Position numbers and translations under genes: made by a program. The notes under the pieces were generated by a model. That model had not been told where the DNA came from and ran no database searches. It was given only the letters and a program-made list of their open reading frames with translations. Positions 33,604-44,370 of a DNA stretch of 64,000 nt are shown piece by piece. The number at the start of each line of letters is the position of its first letter. Positions within the stretch are counted from its first letter, which is position 1. The stretch comes from Juglans regia (taxonomy: Eukaryota; Streptophyta; Magnoliopsida; Fagales; Juglandaceae), in assembly GCF_001411555.2 (NCBI RefSeq), contig NC_049912.1, positions 31,163,514 to 31,227,513 of the forward strand. The letters are read 5' to 3'.

Positions 33604-35965
33604 TATTGAAATGAAAGGAATTTCATTGCTCCAATATCAATCCATACATGGTTTGTCTAGTAAAATAACAGACATCACTTCTGGAGGGCCTTCTTCAAGC
33701 CAAACGGACTCATTTTCTAAAGACATGCCTAATTTTGTAGCAACATGTGCTGCCTTGTTGCCACTCCTTTTAACAAAACCCAGTTTCCACCTTGCATGCC
33801 TTGATAGGATGATCTAAATATCCTCAATCAACTGCCCCTTCCAAGAACAATTAGTTGGGAGTATTAACAGACTCAATTACTACTTTAGTATCTCCCTCAA
33901 TAATCACTTAATTGAGTCCCAATTCATGTCACAGTTGCAATCCTCTAATTAGAGCATAGCATTCTACAGAAAATGCATTACAGACATGAGCTTTTGGAGC
34001 AGACAAAACACTCTCGGCCTCACCTTTGTTGTTCCTTAGCACAATACCAATTCTCATTGTCTTCTTTCCAGCATCAAAAGCAGCATCAAAGTTTAGCTTG
34101 TGTAATGGATCCATTGGAAGACACCACCCCATATCATTAGCTTGTTGAGCCTCTCTGTCTGAAGCAATAGGTGAAAACTAATGCACCTCATGATAAGCTT
34201 CAATATCACTTAATGCTGACCTCATAAGCATAAAGGGACTTATAAAGTTGTTATTAAACACCAGACCATTCCTCCTAGCCCAGATTTTGTGAAGAACAGC
34301 TACCACCTAATTCAACTCCTTAATCTCCAGTCTGCTATATAACTCATTCCACAGCATGTTAAAATCATTATAACCAGTATGTCATTTCTTAACAAGGCTA
34401 TCATTCTCTCCCCACACATCCACTACAACAGGACAGTTCCAGAGGACGTGTATAGTTGTTTCCTCATGTTGTTTGCAAACTGGACACAGACCATCTTCAA
34501 TAATCTGTTTTTGCTTCAGAGTAAATTTTGTAGGTAAGATATTATTAAGTGCCTTCTAAACGAACTGTTTAATCTTACCAAGAACTTGCTGCCATAGCAT
34601 CCTCCACTGCACATCAACTTCCTTGGCATTGGATGCCTCTTCTTGGGATTGATTCCTCATCAAACAGTCTAAAAAATAAGCACTCTTCACTGTAAATACT
34701 CCATTTTCAGTCCTTACCCAAAACAGTTTGTCATTGACATCCCTCAAACTAATAGGGATACTACAAATTAACTTGGCCCTTTCTGAACATAAAATTTCTT
34801 CAACCAAATCAACCATTCACCTATGATTAGTAACATCAATTAACTATGCCACTTTAGTATTTGGCTCCAACTTATGCATAGGAGTTTGTACACTATAAGT
34901 GGTTGGTTGAGCTAGCCATTTGTCATACCAAGCTCTTATACTCTTGCCATCTCCCACCCTCCAAACAGCCCCTTCCTTGATCAAATCTAGAGAGAACCAG
35001 ATACTTCTCCAAATATGAGAAGGAGATGTTCCTACCTTAGACTCCATCAGCTCACAGTTACGGAAATACTTGTGCTTAAAGACTCGTGCCACCATGCCAC
35101 CACAGAGGAAGGTTCTTGAATTAGTCTCCATACTTGTTTTGTCAACAAAGCTATATTAAAACTGATTAAATCCCTGAACCCTAATCCCCATTTGTTTTTC
35201 ACTTTGCCTAGCTTTGCCCAACTCCTTCAATGAATACCTTTTTTAGATTTCTTATGGCTCCACCAAAACTGAGATAACATGGCCTCAATTTCTTTCAATA
35301 ACACAGAAGGCAACCGAAATCCACTCATGGTGTAAGTTGGTATTGCTTGTAACACACTCTTAATGAAGATTTCCTTACCTGCTGATGATAGCAATCCAGA
35401 TTTCCAGCTACTAATCTTCCTCCAAGTCTTTTCCTTTAAGCCCTTGAAAGTGTTGTACTTAGACCTTTCTACCACAATAGGCAGGCCCAAATACCTGTTG
35501 TAATTACCACATTCAACTCCATTAGTAGACAAAGTGATAAGCTCCCTTGCAGTAGGATCTGTATTCGAACTAAATAGAACATAAGTCTTTTGCTTGTTCA
35601 TGGTCTGGCCAGATGCACACTCATACTGCCTCAAAATATGTTCTACATGAAACCACTCCTCTTGCTTGGCTCTACAAAATATAACACAATCGTCAGCAAA
35701 TAAAAGATGGTTAATGCTTAAACCACCCCTTGAAGCTGCCACTCCTTTAATCGTGACATTCCTCTCAGCTTGTTGAAATAAAGAACTTAACCCCTCAACA
35801 CAAAGAAGAAATATATATATAGAGACAAAGGGTCACCCTATCTTAAGCCTCTTGAAGGAAAAATTGTATCTCCATGTACACCATTCACCTTTACTTATCC
35901 ACTTTAATGGACATGCTTCCCACCCTACTTTTTTGCCTCGATTGCATAGTACGTAGGAGTTCATA
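33565..35965 (-). mobile_element. 5'-truncated L1-like LINE with 14-bp target duplication
   Basis: The element runs on the minus strand. It starts inside the reverse transcriptase (a GLRQGDPLS-type motif with frame damage near 35820). It continues with the catalytic FADD box and YLGLPIVVERSKYNTFKGL (35742-35227), LINE connection sequence (35131-34844), a zf-RVT domain (CPVCKQHEETTIHVLWNCP near 34500-34440) and an RNase H piece (LNFDAAFDAGKKTMRIGIVL, 34132-33929). The frame is broken in several places. CCCTATAAGGATAT flanks both sides (33551-33564 and 35966-35979) as the target duplication. Next to the left copy, where the 3' tail belongs, is (TA)n instead of poly(A). It is inactive. Confidence 0.85.
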
Positions 35966-35979
35966 CCCTATAAGGATAT
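35966..35979. repeat. right target-site duplication of the inner LINE
   Basis: CCCTATAAGGATAT, identical to 33551-33564. Confidence 0.8.
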
Positions 35980-36110
35980 TGAAGAGACTTGTTGAAAAGA
36001 AAGAATGTCATCCTAAATATTCTAAATACTTTGAAGGAGGACATTTTGAATTCAAAAACCAATGGACAAGTATGGCTGATTCAAATTTAAATATCACTCC
36101 CGAAACAAAC

Positions 36111-36907
36111 AATTGTGTATATATACATAGGCATATACCAATCTTAATCTCATATATATATAGAAATATATATACACACCACACGGCCAAAAGTGAAGTG
36201 AGAGTGCATGAAGACAGAAAGAGGGGTTTAAATGCATGCATGGGGGACAATTACTTGAAGTAATTTGGTGGGATCGATTCACCAATGTGTTTCACTTGGG
36301 TCGAACACGTGTGCAATCTAATTATTATGACAACATGGAGCTCTTCTTCATTTCCAGGAATACATTCTAACATTTCTACTGCTAAAAGTTAGGCATTCCT
36401 TAATTATAAAAGCTTGTCAATTAAAAAGATTTTCACTAACCAAAATAATAATAATAAAAACAGAGGTCTTTTTCCCCCACTCTCTTTCTCATAGTACGTA
36501 GGCATTCCTTTCTTCTCTTGATTGTTACGGGTTGAACTAATTGGAAGAGATAAGAACGGACAGTGACTGTGACCTAATTCTAAGTTATTTTTGGTAGGAG
36601 ACGAATTAGTCTTGTAATATGGGTTAAACTCATGTAAGAGGGTGTTATAGATCTAATTCCTTTTTCGATCGTAAACGACGTAAATTAAAAATTACCTAAA
36701 ATGACAATAATTTTTCTCCAAAACAGAAGAAGCTTAGTATTCATTCGCATGTATATCGAAATGAAAAAGAAGAGATAAAGATCTTTCTCGAAATATGAAC
36801 ATGTGAAACGTTATCCTTTAATTAACTGCTCATGTGTTTCTCTCCACAGAGCAATTATTTGTTCTTTCTTTTGTGTGTACTTTATCATTATCATTATTGT
36901 ACCCACA

Positions 36908-36940
<33 letters not shown>

Positions 36941-38499
36941 TTATTATATGCTAGAAGTGGAGCAAAGTACTAGGCACGTTTGCCTAGTTGGAAGAAATCA
37001 TTTTTAAAAATTAGTAATATTCACAAAAGATAAAAATAATATAATTTTTTACTTAAAATTGATTAGTAGGTAGCTTAATACATCGAAGCAGAAAAATAAT
37101 CTGACAATGGCCATGGAAGCTAAAGAGAGCTTAAATAGGCATGACATTTAAGATTAATTTAACTTTCACTAAAAAGAACAATATATACGTGCTTCGAAAT
37201 AAGGACATCAATATTATATCTAGAGTCGTGATATAATATTGTTAGTGAAGATATATATATATATATATATATATAAATTTCAGGACTACCATCCTTTTAA
37301 GTAATATATATGTACTTACAATATTTTTGTCACATCTGACTAATTTACACCAAAAGACAAATAAACTCTCGTTTAAACGGACACAAAGAACATAACACAA
37401 GAGTAAAAATGATATAACACAAAATATGAACTACTCACATGGATGAACAAAAACACAAATGAACCTCGTTTTTTTTTTGCAAATGAGTTAAGATAAAATT
37501 TGAAAGTTAAAAGTTAAATAAAATATTTTTAAAATATATTTTTTTAATATTATTTTTATTTTGTGATTTGAAAAAAATTAAATTGTTTATTTTATTTTGT
37601 GTAAAAATTTAAAAAATTTATAATAATTAAATAAATTTAAATGATATAAGATGAAAATAATTATGAAAATAAATGAAATATTGACACAATATCTCGTTTA
37701 TGAAAATAAATGAAAATAAATATGTGTCAGGGATAACAATATAATAAGACAAAACAAGATAGAGGTATAAATGGAAATAAATTATCAAACGCTAATTACT
37801 ATTTATTTTCTTATAGACACTTTTAACTTTTTAAGATATGATATAATAAGATATAAGAGATATATATACACACGTGCTCTTGTGATCTTCACGTTTAAGT
37901 TTTGCTGGTTTAGACAAGTTAGTCACTCATAGCTAGAGACTTTCAGACGGATGACGTGGTTGATAGTGATTCTTCTTATCTTCTCCCCTGAAGTCAGTAT
38001 TTTAAGTTGCAAATTAAACGTATCATGTATGTATAGGAGATATATAATATCTGATAGCTTTTACGGTGATAAGGACGCATAGGGTTAACTAGTATGCATC
38101 GATACCCTTATTTTGTTTATAGAATTCCCCAATATCGATCCGGCCTGGCTCTTTTATATATGGAAAAATCTTATTGCAAGCAAGTTTGTGCATCAATTCG
38201 TACACCAATATTGATATGTAATATATATGTTTAACGAAACGATGTGAATTAAAGATAAAAATAATTTTTATGATATAGGAGATTTTCTTTTTCTCTCACA
38301 AAATTTTTTTTCATTTTTTTTTAAATAAAAAAAATTATCGGTACGCGATATGGTACACGAACTCGCTTGTATCTAGCAAAACCCTTTATATATATATATA
38401 GATATTCTGATCATGGGCACGTTGGTCTCTTCTTATCGCAGACCCCAAATTTAAACAAATTAAATGGACGTGGTACATTCGATCAAGCCAACTAATTAA

Positions 38500-38545
<46 letters not shown>

Positions 38546-39889
38546 CTTATACTCAAAAGAGGTTATGAACATGAATGAACGGTATTTCTTATTTGACACA
38601 TTTCATTTCATTTATGCCCCTGTGAGATTGAGGGGTGCCAAATTCTTCGGTCTTGATTCTTACCCATCTAGCACAAAGATTTCGAAAGTGAGGCTCCGAA
38701 GACGAAGTGCCGTGCTCTGTATTTCTCGGTTCTTCTTGCTTGTTCTTAGTGCTTGTGCCTCGTGGGTATGGTCATTCTCGATATCTTTTTCTTGTCTCTT
38801 GGGTGTGAATCTTAGAGAACCAGTTTGGGTTTTTCTTCCTTCTTGTTCTTTTTGGATCCGAATCCTGTGATTATTCTTTTTTCATTTTGTTCCTCTGTTC
38901 CTTATGTTGTTGGTGGTGGTGGTGGTGGTGGTGTCGTCGTCTTTCCTTTTGAAGTGCACGGGACTCATCTCAACGACTTGTTGCAGCATGAGGTGTGAGA
39001 CAGCTTCGTGGAAAAAGTCGAGAGGGACAATACCCTCATTCAGGTTCCCTTCATTTCCCATTTCTTTCTATTTGCTTCTAACTTCCGGTCTCTTTCCTGG
39101 TTCTTGATCGTCTTGCTTGTGACGTTCTCTAACTTCTGATTTTATACTTAAGGATATAGTGACATGTCCTTTCATCTTTATCTATATGTAAAAATTATGC
39201 ACTAGATATAATTCAAACTTTGAAAATGTGTCATGTTCTGGGACTTGAAGAACTGTCAAATTTAGTTTCAAATAAATCAGGCATTAACAATTTTATTTTC
39301 ATATAAAATAATTTTCCTTAATTATTCAGTTCAAAGACTAATGATAGTGATGCAATCATTTAAATTATTTGAAGGACTTGTTAGAAAATAAATTTAAATT
39401 AAGATCAAACGTGACTATAGAGGCACAATAGGCACACGATATTATTTCTTGAGTTACAATAGGCACACAATATTATTATCCTTCTTTAACTTATCATTAT
39501 GTTTTTACTTATAAAAAAAAAACTTATCATTATGTTTTTATTTATTTATTAATATAGAGCACATATCTATTTTACAACAATTTATTTTTCTTTTAAATGG
39601 CCAAACGCGCCTCGCACGTTGGCCCACTACTAGTGTGTATATATATATATATATGTATATATATACACGCAGATTATACCAAAACTACCTACTGTATTGA
39701 ATAATATTTTATGAACAACTTTGTTTGGCAAGTAGGAATCCATGCATGCATGCATATGCTAATATCTAAAATGTTCCTTTTTGTTTTTTCAGTTTTTCCT
39801 TTTCTACTCGGTTTTTTGCTTTCATTTTAGTTGGAAGGAGAAAAAAAAAAGCTAGCAGAGAGGAGAGAAATCCCCAGAGGCCCAAGAGA
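36111..39889. other. gene-free AT-rich spacer with microsatellites
   Basis: No gene recognised. TA repeats occur at 36908-36931, 37251-37275 and 39638-39667, and a compound (CA)n(TA)n lies at 38500-38546. About 37480-37660 is an AT-rich MITE-like sequence. The stretch 38630-39110 is less AT-rich, has coding-like composition and includes a (GGT)n run near 38910-38934. Its frame is unlike any family I know; it may be a captured gene fragment. Confidence 0.4.
38500..38546. repeat. compound (AC)n(AT)n microsatellite
   Basis: About nine AC units directly followed by about fourteen AT units. Confidence 0.95.
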
Positions 39890-40400
39890 GGGCTCGGGCT
39901 TGGGCCCAGGAGTCGCAATGGGTCGGGATGTCTCAAAAGGCCTAAGGAGAAGAAGGTAAAGTTGAAGACTTGGGAAGGAAATAAAAAACCGTACAATCTA
40001 ACACACTGACCAAGGAGCCGCCGGTTCTGGCATGACAGGGTGGCCTGACACGCGAAGTGGTCAACCACCAGGAACACCCAGATCCTGACAGGTCAGCCCG
40101 GATGGCACCAAAGGATAGGGGAACCCATCTGAAACCACACCGCATTTAATGGATGCAAGAACGAGTCTGACCGAGGCCACATCACATTTAATGACACTAG
40201 AGTAGGCATGCATGGCAGGGCCATGTCACATTCAATGCATTCTTAAGGACGGCAAGCAACACAAAAGCCCTTCTGAGTGCCTGTGATGGCTCTGACCAAG
40301 CCATGCAGGAATGTTGGGAGGCAAGAAATAGGTAGGGATGTGCGATCCTAGTACGAAGCCGTCTGCACGACGTTATCACCTCGGGTCCCGTCCCAACAGG

Positions 40401-40408
40401 TATAAATA
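40401..40408 (+). promoter_or_regulatory. TATA box in the Gypsy LTR
   Basis: TATAAATA about 220 bp ahead of the primer-binding site, the usual arrangement inside a 5' LTR. Confidence 0.55.
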
Positions 40409-40624
40409 CCCCTCACTCCACCGAGAGGGAGGTTACTCTCTTTTACTTGAACATTGTTGTTATCTCATTCTAGTCTCCATATTTTCTTATTCTTCCACAA
40501 CCTTAGACTAATTTGAGCGTCAAAGGTATCACCGCCCTCGAGCTCCCATGTTCTCCTCCTTGTAGGGAAGAGCCCGAGAGCTACCAGCTTTGAGTGGCTC
40601 AGGCACACCAAACACGACATCAAC

Positions 40625-40642
40625 ATTGGTGACATATGTGGG
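40625..40642 (+). other. primer-binding site of the Gypsy element
   Basis: TTGGTGACATATGTGGGA. It begins with TGG, complementary to a tRNA 3' CCA, and has four mismatches from the Tat-type consensus as I remember it. Confidence 0.5.
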
Positions 40643-41737
40643 ATCCTTCTTTCCCAGCAAGTAACATGTCATTCATATGTTGGCCACGACGCGTTCTCAA
40701 GCCTCGTAGCGAGGAGAAGAGCAACCTGAGGCGATGTAAGAAAGAATCAACAAACAAGCTGCAACAATACAGAGGCTTGTGAAAGAAATGGAGGCTCTCT
40801 GCAGGGAGAATGTCACCTTGCAGGGAGGGGATGGAGAACCGGAGGGAGACCATCAAAGTCACAACTCCGAGACCCCCCGTCCACCTGAGGCGGATGTAGC
40901 AAAAGAAGAGCGACACAAGCGGACCTCATGTTCCAAAAACTAGAAACCAAATATGAAGAGGTGGTCAAACGGGTAGGCCCACCTTCCACGATAGACCAAT
41001 TGCTCACTAGCATTGAGCTGCCGTATAACGCCGATGTCATGGCAGTCCCCCTACCCTTGAGGTTTAAAGTGTCGCTAATAGACGCAGATGATGGGTCGAA
41101 GGATCCCTTGGAACACTTGGAAACCTTCAAGGCACACATGACCCTGCACGGGTTCCCAAGTGAAGTTGAGTGCAAGGCGTTCCCCCTCACGCTGAAGGGG
41201 CGGCGAGAGCATGGTTCGAGGCCCTGCTACTCGGGATCGTTACTAGCTTCACAGAGTTGGCACAACTCTATTTAACACAATTCATGGCGAGCCAGAATAG
41301 GAGACGACCCGCTGCCTATCTTCTTACCATAAAGCAAAGACATGACGAGAGCCTAAAGTCCTACCTCCCTCGTTTCAATAAGGAACGCATGACAACATAT
41401 GACCAGGATAAGAAAATCACAATGGCAGCACTGATGGGGGGATCTGGCCCCTCAACCACTTCATGGAAGAGATAGCAAGAAAAACCCCAACCTCACTAAG
41501 GGATTTCATAGACCGCACCGACGACTTCATTAACGCTGATGACACACTCCGGGCCTTGATTGCCCCGCGCCGAACCGAGCTGGAAAAAGCAGACAGGAAA
41601 ATAGCTGGCCAGAACAACGAAGGGAGCCGAGAAGACAGTAAGAAGATGTCACGCGATGCAAAGCGCAAAGAAGAACAACCCACACGGGGGAAGGCTGTAC
41701 AACACATCCACACCAATCTGGTCCTAACCCAAGATTA

Positions 41738-42319
41738 AGCCTCGTTTGGTTGTTAAACTCATTTGAGTTCAACTCAATTCAGTCTAATTTTAAGTTAAGT
41801 TTAACATCCAAACACACAACTTTCAAATTACTAAATTCATCTCAACTCAAAATCTCTTTACATGTGAGACCCACAATATTTTTCAACTTTTTATAAATAC
41901 ATCTAAATTCATCTTAACATCCAAATACATTTAAACTCATTTTAAAGCTATGTTTGGTTGTAAGACTCAGTTGAGCTCAATATAATTTTAAGTTGAGTCT
42001 AACATTCAAACACTCAACTCTCAAATTACTAAACTCACCTCAACTCAAAACCTCATTATACGTTGGACCCGCAACCTTTTTCAACTTCCCATAAAAAGTA
42101 TTAAACTCATCTTAACATCTTAACACATTTTAAACTCAATTTAGATGGGTCCCACATAACTCATTCTATTACTCAACTCACTATTATTCATAAAGAATTG
42201 AACTTAGCTCAGCTCAACATCTAGACGCAGCCTAAGTGAATCCCACAAAACTTACTCTATCATCTCAACCCACTACTATTCATAAAGAACTCAACTCAAC
42301 TCAACATCCAAATACAACC
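41738..42319. mobile_element. Tourist-like MITE, outer copy (GTTTGG family)
   Basis: The left end reads AGCCTCGTTTGGTTG and the reversed right end GGTTGTATTTGGATG. TTA flanks both sides (41735-41737 and 42320-42322), the PIF/Harbinger-type 3-bp duplication. A second copy of the same family sits inside at 41946-42232. It is non-coding. Confidence 0.75.
41946..42232. mobile_element. Tourist-like MITE, inner copy nested in its own family member
   Basis: The left end reads AGCTATGTTTGGTTGTAAGA and the reversed right end GGCTGCGTCTAGATGTTGAG. TAA flanks both sides (41943-41945 and 42233-42235). Removing it with one TAA restores a continuous outer element, whose sequence around the join (CATTTTAA then GTGAATCCCAC) matches the inner copy's own middle (CAATTTAGATGGGTCCCAC). 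Confidence 0.75.
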
Positions 42320-42322
42320 TTA

Positions 42323-43671
42323 GAACAAAAAAAAAAAAAAGTACACAATTTATCACACCATCCACCTAAATATTTAGATTTTAGAGATTACACAATATTT
42401 ATGAATCCGTCGTATTTTCGGAACGTAACTATAGTGAAATGACATTAAACTTTATTTTGATGTGTTTTTATCATCACATTAGGAGACAATAGGGCTACAT
42501 TATAAAAGTAATGTAGTCCACTGGCCAGGGGGTGGAGAGTCGGCTCCACCCTCCCTCCCCCTGTCTGGCCTTTGCTAGACTTGTCCATAGTCCATTTTTC
42601 TAGTTTGTTTCTAGCTTTCTGCCCATAACACCGAAAATGGCCAATCTGCTGTCCACCAGCCACCATCGACTGCCATGCGCCCCACCATCAGAGCCTCCAG
42701 CCACTGATCTTCTAGACAGCAGAAAAAAAAAAAAAAAAACCTCCCAAAAGAGTGATGCATGTGCCTCACACGCAACTCATACTGCGCGTGATCTTCACGC
42801 GCCTCCATAGTCAGTGGCAATCCTTTGCCAATGATTCGACCATTTTCTCGGTTGCTACTCGTCTATGTTTATGTTTTCTCTAACCAAAGATCAAGAGAAA
42901 TTGATCGTAGAAGTCTACTTCAACCAATCCAAGCTAACAAACTGCAGCACATTTTTCACTACGGCTTCTAGTTGTAGTCTTATAGTTTGTTTATCAGACT
43001 ATGTTAACCGTTTCAAGCGGCTTCACCTTGAGAGAAATGGGTAAGAGCCAATCTTTTGGTTCTAAAGCCCTCTTTTTTTTTATTTCACCAGTGTTGTATT
43101 TGTTGGTTTTTGGATGATTGTTGAGACTTATAGCTCATTGTATCTTGTAATATGTAGTTTATCTATGAAAAACTTGCTTAGAAAAAAAAAAAAAAAAACA
43201 TAAGACTCGATCTCAATTTGTATCATCAAGGATCTTCCACTTTTGGCTTAGAAAGATTAGAAGGCAAATGAGGCAGGCAACGGAAAAATCATATCACAAG
43301 CACAAGCAAATACCTTTATTACGCAACCAAAACACGAGATTACAGATACGTCAGGATATAACCAATAGGAATGTTCCACCATTATGGTTTCCACGTACCA
43401 ACACACAAAATCAAGACAGACACCACGACTAAACAGGACAACCCGAAAGACAGACGGGCACACGCAAACATACCAAGATGCCAAAGCCGAACAAACCATG
43501 CCAAACACGACCGTAATAAGGAGCTTTTACATCTCTCTGACTCGATCTAATACGGAAATTTAGCTCAGCCCATAAGTATTTCACTCAATCAGGGGCTGAT
43601 TACTGCGCACCCTTTAATTTATTTGTTTTTACTATAGTAACGGATGCAGCTGATCACAGAGAGAGATGGTA
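42323..43671. other. spacer with two A-tailed sequences
   Basis: A17 runs at 42723-42739 and 43182-43198 look like tails of retroposed sequences in plus orientation; the second follows a T-rich leader-like region without a recognisable frame. I find no gene. Confidence 0.35.
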
Positions 43672-44187
43672 CTATATTGCCAGGACCAGACCCGGCACGG
43701 ACTTTCCGAACCAACTGGAGACGCTGCTCTCCCAAAGGGACGGGCAATGGAGGGGCGTGATCGCAGCCGTCGATGATGAGGACCTCGTAGAAGCTAAATC
43801 TGATGGCGGTGACGATGGACCGGAGTTCCGGAGTCGCGTGACAGTGAGGGACGTGTTGAAGTACTCCCTGATCTGAGTAATTATCCCATCAGAGACGGTG
43901 CAGGCATGAACCCAGGAAATAGAGAGGGCGTGGTCGCAGCCCTCCACAAGGACGGTGGGCCCGAAGGAAGTGATGGACTGCGGGACGAATCGGAAGGATG
44001 TGGCAGAGGCAGGGGCAGTGCCGGTCAGAAGGCGCATCAAGAACTGGTGGGAGGGAGGACCATGAAACCACCACTCGAGGTCGGGGGCGACGATCTGGTG
44101 CACCGTGGCCACGTCGTGCGAACTCAGGGCCGCATAGAGGGCGAGAACCACCCTTTGATTACTGGAATCGGTTTCCTCCAGAGTTTC
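43672..44187 (-). CDS. wound-induced protein 1 (WUN1/WI12) family, SnoaL-like fold; start uncertain
   Basis: The open frame reads NQRVVLALYAALSSHDVATV, PDLEWWFHGPPSHQFLMRLL, FVPQSITSFGPTVLVEGCDH, ISWVHACTVSDGIITQIREY, FNTSLTVTR and ends GKSVPGLVLAI, the standard WUN1 C-terminus. Family members are small, wound- and senescence-responsive proteins with a SnoaL/NTF2-like fold and no established activity. The in-frame stop upstream (near 44220) is reached without any ATG. The first in-frame ATG is at 44037 (MRLLTG..., 121 residues), where the potato WUN1 protein also begins as I recall. The conserved 40 residues before it still look protein-coding. They could be translated from an upstream exon joined at the acceptor ending at 44188, or from the CTG at 44181-44179, which has A at -3 and G at +4. 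The feature is drawn from the acceptor. A Ser/Thr-rich insert lies near the C-terminus. Confidence 0.75.
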   Translation of the reverse strand, partial: ETLEETDSSNQRVVLALYAALSSHDVATVHQIVAPDLEWWFHGPPSHQFLMRLLTGTAPASATSFRFVPQSITSFGPTVLVEGCDHALSISWVHACTVSDGIITQIREYFNTSLTVTRLRNSGPSSPPSDLASTRSSSSTAAITPLHCPSLWESSVSSWFGKSVPGLVLAI

Positions 44188-44360
44188 CTGAGAGTTAGCC
44201 AGTTCTAGACCAAGCCTAGCTCGGCAGTAGGCGGTGGGTCTTAATTAAATAAGGTTTTGGACACGGAGTGAGAGGAATATGCAGAAAGAAAGGGCCGAAC
44301 AAAATGCTTGTAAAATGAAGGGGAAGCTGATACCGCTACCGCTGGTGAAACGGGTTAGAT

Positions 44361-44370
44361 TATATAGCGG
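44361..44370 (-). promoter_or_regulatory. candidate TATA box of the WUN1 gene
   Basis: GCTATATAAT on the minus strand, about 170 bp upstream of the conserved coding region. There is no ATG between it and that region. Confidence 0.4.

Larger units (their letters stand above)
33240..36110 (-). mobile_element. older LINE fragment (RNase H part), split by a younger LINE
   Basis: On the minus strand the piece at about 36110-35980 reads ESAILVHWFLNSKCPPSKYL, typical of the middle of a LINE RNase H. The piece at about 33550-33420 reads NFMADCLAN and GVSVTYFLASYLPEKPLGEY, typical of its C-terminal end. The two are separated by the younger LINE and rejoin across its target duplication. The left edge near 33240 is uncertain. 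Confidence 0.6.
39890..41735 (+). mobile_element. Gypsy (Tat-like) LTR retrotransposon, 5' part only
   Basis: An LTR ends near 40622-40624. It carries a TATAAATA box at 40401-40408. Just inside lies TTGGTGACATATGTGGGA (40625-40642), which aligns with the TTGGCGCC...TGTGGGA primer-binding region common in Tat-type Gypsy elements. A gag region follows at about 40928-41738: PLPLRFKVSLIDADDGSKDP, EHLETFKAHMTLHGFPSE, AFPLTLKG, then in the next frame AARAWFEALLLGIVTSFTEL, TIKQRHDESLKSYLPRFNKE and FIDRTDDFINADDTL. Frame changes lie near 41200 and 41450. No protease, polymerase or 3' LTR follows; the sequence runs straight into a MITE. The left edge of the LTR is a guess. Confidence 0.75.

Noticed and set aside
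39766..40916. Minus-strand frames over the Gypsy LTR
   Set aside because: They are antisense shadows of the GC-richer LTR and leader; the plus strand has the TATA box, primer-binding site and gag.
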